Source: an uncultured Candidatus Melainabacteria bacterium
Lineage (GTDB): Bacteria; Cyanobacteriota; Vampirovibrionia; Gastranaerophilales; Gastranaerophilaceae
Length of the DNA stretch: 5,633 nucleotides
Direction of reading: 5' to 3'
NCBI GenBank assembly: GCA_934675225.1
Contig: CAKUQA010000101.1
Coordinates: 1-5,633, forward strand
Below the pieces are notes generated by a model that saw only the letters and a list, made by a program, of their open reading frames with translations, searched no databases and was not told the DNA's origin. Positions 1 to 3,830 of this stretch are shown here, piece after piece; position 1 is the stretch's first letter, and the number at the start of each line of letters is the position of its first letter. A program made the translations under genes and the position numbers.

Positions 1-1
1 G

Positions 2-61
2 GTTGCAGTACAGACGCTTGAAAAAGTTCGAAATTCGATGAAAATAAACTATTTTGATTAA
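2..61 (+). CDS. 3' end of an unidentified protein gene (partial)
   Basis: The second forward frame is open from the window edge to a TAA at 59-61 and reads VAVQTLEKVRNSMKINYFD; the other two forward frames stop earlier, at 19-21 and 39-41. The stop is followed 22 bases later by a strong terminator hairpin, which is where the end of a transcription unit is expected. Nineteen codons are too few to identify a family. The position upstream of a terminator and the charged, helix-like composition support a true C-terminus, but a chance open frame of this length is also possible. Confidence 0.45.
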   Translation, partial: VAVQTLEKVRNSMKINYFD

Positions 62-83
62 TAGCTGTTTGGTTAGAATATTT

Positions 84-114
84 AAAAAAAGTGGAGTAAA
101 AACTCCACTTTTTT
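84..114. terminator. Bidirectional Rho-independent terminator
   Basis: GTGGAGT (91-97) pairs with ACTCCAC (102-108) across an AAAA loop. The stem is flanked by seven A's (84-90) on the left and six T's (109-114) on the right, so a U-tract follows the hairpin on either strand. It lies between the stop of the partial plus-strand gene (61) and the stop of the minus-strand gene (117), so it probably ends both convergent transcripts. Confidence 0.85.
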
Positions 115-116
115 GT

Positions 117-758
117 TTAAAATTTGTTTTTTATATGAATGATTAAAGGAGGAATTTGTTTGTCGTGTCCGCCAAAATGAGAATAGATGTATGTTCTGGC
201 AAAACGAGGTTCAAAAATTCCATGAATAAGTTCTCTTTGATTTTTGTAATGCTCAAATTGATATTTGTAGTATTCTGAATTTGTGTCATTTAAGAATAAA
301 AATGTTTTTGTTTTAAAAATAGGTTTGTATAAAGTGATTTCATTATTTTTAAATTGTGAAATCTTTACAATTTCTACATTTGGAAAAAGGTCTTGAACTT
401 GTTGTTCACTTAGTGTTTCTTTTTCAAACTTATCATTTTTAAATGTTAAGTTGTAAAATTTCAGTTTATAAGGATTATAGCCGATAAGTTTGTTATTATA
501 TATAAATTCATAAACAGTGTCTGTGTCATATCTTTTCCCATTTAACTCATATTCGGAATATCCGCCGCTGCCAATTGTGTAATAGTGTGTAAATGAAATC
601 ATGTTAGGACAGGAAGTTTGCCAATTTTGGGTTTCAGGACAGTAGTTTATAATTTGGTTTTCTTTAATATTATTATTTGTAATTGCAGTGTTGTAAGTAT
701 AACCAATAGCTGAATTTATGCTAAATAATATTGCTGTTAGTAAAATAAGTTTTTTCAT
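117..758 (-). CDS. Secreted protein of unknown function, 213 aa
   Basis: I do not recognise this protein. The N-terminus is a clear Sec-type signal peptide: MKK, then a hydrophobic stretch LILLTAILFSI to about residue 15, with probable cleavage near residues 17-19 (NSAIG/Y). There is no lipobox cysteine, so the product is probably exported to the periplasm or released rather than lipidated. The mature part is rich in Tyr, Phe, Asn and Lys, has only two cysteines (C40 and C50) that could form a disulfide, and has no later membrane segment. The last 30 residues are the most distinctive (FEPRFARTY, SHFGGHDK). The ATG start at 758 has a strong SD, AAAGGAGAGA, just upstream (770-761). The gene stands alone: it converges on the partial gene to its left and lies tail-out from the tRNA region. 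An extracellular enzyme, adhesin or lineage-specific orphan are all possible. Confidence 0.8.
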   Translation of the reverse strand: MKKLILLTAILFSINSAIGYTYNTAITNNNIKENQIINYCPETQNWQTSCPNMISFTHYYTIGSGGYSEYELNGKRYDTDTVYEFIYNNKLIGYNPYKLKFYNLTFKNDKFEKETLSEQQVQDLFPNVEIVKISQFKNNEITLYKPIFKTKTFLFLNDTNSEYYKYQFEHYKNQRELIHGIFEPRFARTYIYSHFGGHDKQIPPLIIHIKNKF

Positions 759-780
759 ATTCTCTCCTTTTTGTATGAAA

Positions 781-808
781 AGAATATTACAAAAAATTAA
801 AAATTCAA
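781..808 (-). promoter_or_regulatory. Possible promoter of the secreted-protein gene
   Basis: On the minus strand TTGAAT (808-803) and TATTCT (786-781) are separated by 16 bases, placing a start site around 774 and giving a leader of only about 15 bases before the ATG at 758. The -10 is imperfect and the region is very AT-rich, so chance matches are likely. Confidence 0.3.
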
Positions 809-812
809 GCTT

Positions 813-839
813 AAAAATTTTTTATGTTAAAAAATTTTT
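813..839. repeat. 12-bp AT-only inverted repeat
   Basis: AAAAATTTTTTA (813-824) and TAAAAAATTTTT (828-839) are perfect reverse complements separated by TGT. No GC pair stabilises the stem and no gene ends next to it, so it is a poor terminator. It may be a protein-binding or bendable DNA site in the gap upstream of the secreted-protein gene. Confidence 0.6.
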
Positions 840-844
840 ACATG

Positions 845-877
845 TTTATATTATATAATATTGTTATATAATATAAA
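845..877. repeat. 14-bp AT-only inverted repeat
   Basis: TTTATATTATATAA (845-858) and TTATATAATATAAA (864-877) are perfect reverse complements around the spacer TATTG. Both arms contain TATAAT-like hexamers (854-859 and 867-872 on the plus strand), so the repeat may act as an operator, as paired -10 elements, or as an easily melted site. The function is not evident from the sequence alone. Confidence 0.65.
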
Positions 878-878
878 T

Positions 879-940
879 GGTTGACAGCCGGTTTGAAAAA
901 GCCGAAAACGGAGAAATTTTTTCTCCGTTTTATAATTTTA
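879..940 (+). ncRNA. Candidate small structured RNA ending in a terminator
   Basis: Two hairpins abut with no spacer: CGGTTT-GAAA-AAGCCG (889-904, a 6-bp stem with one G-U pair and a GNRA-type GAAA loop), then a perfect 12-bp terminator stem (905-931) followed by a U-rich tail. A TATAAT at 867-872 could give a start near 879, producing an RNA of about 60 bases. No clear -35 element is present and no protein-coding frame is convincing here. The alternative is that these are simply insulating structures upstream of the tRNA, or a terminator for antisense transcription coming from the transporter operon. Confidence 0.3.
905..931. terminator. Rho-independent terminator hairpin upstream of tRNA-Arg
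   Basis: AAAACGGAGAAA (905-916) pairs perfectly with TTTCTCCGTTTT (920-931) around a TTT loop. On the plus strand it is followed by a U-rich stretch (TATAATTTTA). On the minus strand it would be followed only by the short TTTT lying within the stem, so the plus orientation looks better. It could also stop minus-strand transcripts of the thyX-transporter operon that have run antisense through the tRNA, since no better minus-strand terminator is visible after 1052. Confidence 0.75.
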
Positions 941-949
941 TGTTATAAT
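941..949 (+). promoter_or_regulatory. Extended -10 promoter of the tRNA-Arg gene
   Basis: TGTTATAAT combines a consensus TATAAT (944-949) with an upstream TG in the extended -10 position. The predicted start near 956 is only about four bases before the mature tRNA 5' end at 960. There is no good -35 hexamer at the right distance, where the terminator stem lies. Confidence 0.5.
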
Positions 950-959
950 TTCTTTATAA

Positions 960-1033
960 GGCTTCGTAGCTCAGCAGGATAGAGCAGTGGTTTCCTAAAC
1001 CAAAGATCGCGCGTTCGAATCGCGCCGGGGCCA
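960..1033 (+). tRNA. tRNA-Arg (anticodon CCT, reads AGG)
   Basis: A full cloverleaf can be drawn. The acceptor stem GGCTTCG (960-966) pairs with CGGGGCC (1026-1032), including two G-U pairs. The D stem is GCTC/GAGC (969-972, 982-985). The anticodon stem is GTGGT/ACCAA (987-991, 999-1003) with loop TTCCTAA and anticodon CCT at 994-996. The T arm is GCGCG-TTCGAAT-CGCGC (1009-1025). The outermost anticodon-stem pair (987/1003) is a G-A mismatch. The discriminator is A1033, and TTT follows, so the 3' CCA is not encoded and must be added by tRNA nucleotidyltransferase. The rare-codon AGG assignment follows directly from the anticodon. The gene converges on the transporter gene, whose stop lies 18 bases away. 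Confidence 0.95.
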
Positions 1034-1051
1034 TTTTATTTTGCTCAATTT

Positions 1052-2353
1052 TTAAAATAATATAACTGCTAATAATGCAAATAGTATTAGTGGAATATTA
1101 TAATGAAGAAAAGTAGGTATACATGTATCTTTTATGTGGTCATGTTGCCCGTCAACATTCAATCCTTGGGTTGGTCCTAATGTTGTTCCGGAGGCCGGAG
1201 AGCCTGCATCTCCTAACGCAGCTGCAGCTGCAAAAACCGCAATTGCTTCCATAGGGTTGAAGCCAAGGTGTATAAATATTGGTACAAATAATACTGCTAA
1301 AATAGGTATTGTACCAAAAGAAGTTCCTATTCCTATTGTAATAAACAGACCTACAATAAGCATTAAAAATGTAGCTAACAGTTTTGAACCAAGCATAAAT
1401 GGGATTAGGCTGCTGACTAAGCTGTCTATAGCACCGGTAGACTGTAATACTCCTGCAAAGCCGGCTGCTACAAGCATTACAAATGCAACGTACCCCATCA
1501 TACCTATACCTTCATTTATTAGGATATCCATTTTTTCAGGATTTATTGCTCGAGTTCCAAAAATAATAGTTAACCCAATTAAAGCTCCAAGAGGTAATGA
1601 TTTGGTCCATAATTGGACACTTAAAGTTGCTATAGCCGCAAATAGAGTAATATAATGACTTCCGGTAAATCTTAAAGAACGTCTGCGTTCTTCTCTGAAT
1701 TGTATTTCTTTGTATTCTCTATTTTTTCTATAGCTTACAAATACTGCAAATAATAAACCGCACAGTAAGCCAATACCTAAAATCCATACAGATTTCCAAA
1801 CATCATTTACAGTTACGGGAATTCCGTTGTTTGTCATATTATCTGCCAATAGGCTTTGAAATATTAATCCAAACCCCGCAGGGAAAACAATATATGGTGT
1901 TACAAGACCAAATGCCAATGCGCAAGAGACAGAGCGTCTGTCTAATTTAAGTTTATTCATTAAATGAATAAGTGGAGGAATTATTACCGGTATAAATGCT
2001 ATGTGTACGGGAATTAAGTTTTGGGAAGCACATGCAAGTAACGTTAAAATAAGAAGCAACATAAATTTGTTGTTTTTGATTAATAACGAAATTCGTTTTG
2101 CTAAAACATCGGCTAAACCGGTGTGCGCCATAGCTGCTGCAAATGTTCCTAGCAAAATGTAACTTAATGCTGTTTCACTGTTTTGCCCCATTCCGTTTAT
2201 AAAAACATCCATGATTTGACCGGCATGCATACCTGCAATTTTTCCTGCAACAATAGCAGAAACAAGTAATGCAAGAAGTACATTTACTCTGCAAAGACAA
2301 AGTACACACAGCAATATTACAGATATAATTATCGGATTAAAACAAAATTCCAT
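1052..2353 (-). CDS. YuiF-type Na+/H+ antiporter-family membrane transporter
   Basis: This 433-residue inner-membrane protein has about ten to twelve hydrophobic segments. Its key signature is GDAGSPASGTTLGPTQGLNVDGQHDH at residues 381-406, split here as GDAGSPASGTTLGP and TQGLNVDGQHDH, followed by the conserved CIPTFLHYNIPL near 411-422. This pattern is known from the YuiF branch of the Na+/H+ antiporter (NhaC-like) superfamily, several of which are annotated as amino-acid (possibly histidine) transporters. A charged, Arg/Glu-rich loop (about 207-229) separates the two membrane halves and is probably cytoplasmic. The start ATG lies 8 bases after the thyX stop and its SD AGGAAG (2363-2358) overlaps that TAG stop, so translation is probably coupled and the two genes share an mRNA. 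Length and both ends look complete. The substrate cannot be read from sequence; cation/proton exchange or amino-acid uptake are the alternatives. Confidence 0.85.
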   Translation of the reverse strand: MEFCFNPIIISVILLCVLCLCRVNVLLALLVSAIVAGKIAGMHAGQIMDVFINGMGQNSETALSYILLGTFAAAMAHTGLADVLAKRISLLIKNNKFMLLLILTLLACASQNLIPVHIAFIPVIIPPLIHLMNKLKLDRRSVSCALAFGLVTPYIVFPAGFGLIFQSLLADNMTNNGIPVTVNDVWKSVWILGIGLLCGLLFAVFVSYRKNREYKEIQFREERRRSLRFTGSHYITLFAAIATLSVQLWTKSLPLGALIGLTIIFGTRAINPEKMDILINEGIGMMGYVAFVMLVAAGFAGVLQSTGAIDSLVSSLIPFMLGSKLLATFLMLIVGLFITIGIGTSFGTIPILAVLFVPIFIHLGFNPMEAIAVFAAAAALGDAGSPASGTTLGPTQGLNVDGQHDHIKDTCIPTFLHYNIPLILFALLAVILF

Positions 2354-2361
2354 AAAACTTC

Positions 2362-3069
2362 CTAATTTTCTGTAGTTGGTGTTAATTTGCTATGTCTGCC
2401 ACAAGATTTATCTTCGTCGCAAAAACCCAGTCTTTCACATTTTGGAACAAGGTATGGCTTTAACCAAGGTTCAACTTTAATAAGTTCATCACACATCATT
2501 TTTACCATTGTCCTAATTTCATATTGGGCACGTGTGCATAATCTTAAATTCGCAAGATGAATCATTTCCCTTAAATTTAAGCTGGCAACAAGTGAACTTG
2601 CTGCAGCATTTGGTAGAACAAATCTCGCATCTTCTGCAGGAATTCCGGCATCCATAAATTCTTGATATTGTTGGGTGATTTTTTCCATAAACTTGACATA
2701 TTTCTCTTTCAATTCCGGATTTTTTTCTATTGTTGGTGGAATAATATAGTCAAACTGTCCTTTTTCTTTAACATATCTTTGAGATTTTTGAGAAAAAGAC
2801 ATGTGTCTGTGTCTGACAAGTTGATGTGTACAAGCTCTTGATACATTTGAAATTGCAAAACTTACTTGAATATGTTCAATAGTAGAGTAATGGCCGGAAG
2901 AAATTACTTTTTCAATAAGTTTAAGCATTTTTTCCTTGTCATCAGTGCTTTCATAAATATTAATAGGATAATCCGCACTATAGCAAGTTCTACAAGCTGT
3001 ATAAACGACTTTTAACATATTATCCGGTTTTGAAATTAGATTAACAACCGGTTTATTATTATTTTCCAT
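2362..3069 (-). CDS. thyX: Flavin-dependent thymidylate synthase ThyX
   Basis: ThyX makes dTMP from dUMP in the cytoplasm using methylene-tetrahydrofolate, FAD and NADPH, replacing classical ThyA. The 235-residue product has the diagnostic RHRX7S motif (RHRHMSFSQKS, starting at residue 86) and the C-terminal nucleotide-binding block RLCTRAQYEIR (176-186) following NLREMIHLAN. I chose the ATG at 3069 because a strong SD, AGGAAGGG, lies at 3081-3074; the in-frame TTG five codons upstream overlaps that SD and has none of its own. The C-terminus carries three evenly spaced cysteines (C211, C217, C223; VPKCERLGFCDEDKSCG), a tail also seen in some Firmicutes-like ThyX proteins; its role is unknown to me. 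It is the first gene of an operon with the transporter. No thyA is visible in this window, so exclusive dependence on ThyX cannot be judged. Confidence 0.95.
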   Translation of the reverse strand: MENNNKPVVNLISKPDNMLKVVYTACRTCYSADYPINIYESTDDKEKMLKLIEKVISSGHYSTIEHIQVSFAISNVSRACTHQLVRHRHMSFSQKSQRYVKEKGQFDYIIPPTIEKNPELKEKYVKFMEKITQQYQEFMDAGIPAEDARFVLPNAAASSLVASLNLREMIHLANLRLCTRAQYEIRTMVKMMCDELIKVEPWLKPYLVPKCERLGFCDEDKSCGRHSKLTPTTEN

Positions 3070-3073
3070 ATAT

Positions 3074-3081
3074 CCCTTCCT
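3074..3081 (-). promoter_or_regulatory. Ribosome binding site that fixes the thyX start
   Basis: AGGAAGGG on the minus strand lies 4 bases before the ATG at 3069. Because it overlaps the alternative upstream TTG codon (3084-3082), it argues for the shorter 235-residue ThyX. Confidence 0.75.
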
Positions 3082-3111
3082 CAACTACCAAAATTCAATA
3101 TTCAACATAAA

Positions 3112-3146
3112 AATTATACCACCCTTATGACTAGAGTGGTATAATT
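3112..3146 (-). terminator. rpmE terminator in the rpmE-thyX gap
   Basis: AATTATACCAC (3112-3122) and GTGGTATAATT (3136-3146) form a perfect 11-bp stem, extended inward by a further CT/AG pairing across one mismatch, with a 7-base loop. On the minus strand it is followed by a U-rich run (TTTTTAT, about 3113-3107, partly in the stem), suiting termination of rpmE. On the plus strand a six-T run follows at 3152-3157, but no plus-strand gene is seen to use it. Confidence 0.65.
3113..3121 (-). promoter_or_regulatory. Extended -10 promoter for the thyX operon inside the terminator arm
   Basis: The minus strand reads TGGTATAAT (3121-3113), a consensus TATAAT with extended TG. It predicts a start near 3106 and a leader of about 37 bases to the thyX ATG. 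No matching -35 is visible. The same nonamer occurs on the plus strand in the opposite arm (3137-3145) because the arms are palindromic, so part of the match may reflect the hairpin rather than a promoter. Confidence 0.4.
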
Positions 3147-3191
3147 GTAAATTTTTTCTAACATTTCATTCGCTAATATGTCAACAAACAA

Positions 3192-3398
3192 CTAAGCTTG
3201 TTTTTTACCATAGCGTTTGTTAAATCTTTCAACACGACCTTCAGAGTCAAGAATTTTTTGTTGACCTGTATAGAATGGGTGACAGTTGTTGCAGATTTCA
3301 ACAGTGATGTTGTCATTGATAGAACCTGTTTCGATTTCGTTACCGCATACACATTTGATAACAGTTTTCTTATAATCAGGATGAATTCCGTTTTTCAT
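3192..3398 (-). CDS. rpmE: 50S ribosomal protein L31, zinc-binding type
   Basis: L31 is a small protein of the large ribosomal subunit that helps bridge to the small subunit. The 68-residue sequence has the family hallmarks MKNGIHPDY at the start, CVCGNEI, and [12 protein letters not shown] near the middle, then [10 protein letters not shown]. Four cysteines (C16, C18, C36, C39) make it the zinc-carrying C+ form rather than the zinc-free paralogue (YkaA/YtiA-like) made under zinc limitation. The ATG at 3398 has the SD AAGAGGT (3410-3404) at 5-base spacing. Length is normal for the family. It has its own promoter upstream and its own terminator downstream, so it appears to be a single-gene transcription unit next to thyX. 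Confidence 0.97.
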   Translation of the reverse strand: MKNGIHPDYKKTVIKCVCGNEIETGSINDNITVEICNNCHPFYTGQQKILDSEGRVERFNKRYGKKQA

Positions 3399-3460
3399 TA
3401 TTTACCTCTTTCTTTGCACCAAGATTCCAAACTTGATTTTATTAATATTCGACTAACTTT

Positions 3461-3488
3461 ATAATACAACAGAAATAAAAAAGTGCAA
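3461..3488 (-). promoter_or_regulatory. Sigma-70-type promoter of rpmE
   Basis: On the minus strand TTGCAC (3488-3483) and TATTAT (3466-3461) are 16 bases apart. The predicted start near 3454 leaves a leader of about 55 bases before the rpmE ATG, long enough for leader control, but only a weak 4-bp CAAG/CTTG pairing (3419-3434 region) is visible in it. Confidence 0.55.
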
Positions 3489-3587
3489 GTATTCACAAAT
3501 CTCATGCAGATGTTTGATGTTAAAATTTCTTAATGATTGCATAATATATATGTTATCCGTTATGACATATTAAAGGTGATTAATAGA

Positions 3588-3752
3588 ATGAATCTGCACG
3601 AACAATGTTTACTTAGATATTTGCAAAACCCACAAGAACTATCATATTCCACAGAAATACTAAAGGTTAATAATTTTATTTTAGAAAAACAATTTATATT
3701 AAAAAATATTAGTAATTCTGATATTATAAAAACGGTTGACATTCATCAATAA
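3588..3752 (+). CDS. Possible small protein of 54 aa, unknown function
   Basis: I do not recognise this product, MNLHEQCLLRYLQNPQE at its start. An ATG at 3588 is preceded by AAAGGTGAT (3572-3580), an exact match to part of the anti-SD complement, though the distance to the ATG is on the long side. The frame ends at TAA 3750-3752. The product is Leu/Ile/Asn-rich, lacks a signal peptide or a strong membrane segment, and has one cysteine. The frame is also open upstream to a TTG at 3537, but no SD supports that start. It fills an otherwise long gap between the rpmE promoter and the cyclase promoter and points the same way as the cyclase. No good promoter or terminator of its own was found, so it may be a chance ORF or a gene remnant. 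Confidence 0.4.
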   Translation: MNLHEQCLLRYLQNPQELSYSTEILKVNNFILEKQFILKNISNSDIIKTVDIHQ

Positions 3753-3759
3753 ATATTTT

Positions 3760-3810
3760 TGTTACCTTGCCAAAAGTTTTGTATTTGATTATACTTAAAA
3801 CATGTTACCT
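3760..3810 (+). repeat. Direct repeat TGTTACCT flanking the cyclase promoter
   Basis: TGTTACCT occurs at 3760-3767, touching the -35, and again at 3803-3810, at the predicted transcription start. The copies are 43 bases apart, close to four helical turns, as two operator half-sites on one face of DNA would be. Coincidence is possible for an 8-mer. Confidence 0.35.
3767..3795 (+). promoter_or_regulatory. Sigma-70-type promoter of the CHASE2-GGDEF gene
   Basis: TTGCCA (3767-3772) and TATACT (3790-3795) are separated by exactly 17 bases. The predicted start near 3802 gives a leader of about 29 bases before the ATG at 3831, implying the cyclase is transcribed independently of the small ORF. Confidence 0.6.
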
Positions 3811-3830
3811 GTTAAATAAGATTGAGGGAT

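Noticed and set aside
881..886. Perfect TTGACA as a -35 element for the tRNA promoter
   Set aside because: No -10 lies 15-19 bases downstream; that stretch is the hairpin pair, and the tRNA -10 at 944 is far too distant.
759..959. Mobile-element end or attachment site next to the tRNA gene
   Set aside because: Although tRNA genes are common integration sites, no duplicated tRNA 3' end, integrase or terminal repeat is visible in the window.
1134..1655. Long open frame (173 codons) on the plus strand antisense to the transporter gene
   Set aside because: It lies entirely inside the well-supported transporter gene, its product is a low-complexity Ala/Pro/Ile-rich shadow of the membrane segments, and no SD or promoter supports it.
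3070..3084. TTG start giving a 240-residue ThyX
   Set aside because: The SD for the downstream ATG overlaps this codon and nothing upstream of it would recruit ribosomes.
3198..3464. Plus-strand open frame of 88 codons over rpmE and its promoter
   Set aside because: It is antisense to a certain L31 gene and its sequence resembles no protein; a shadow frame.
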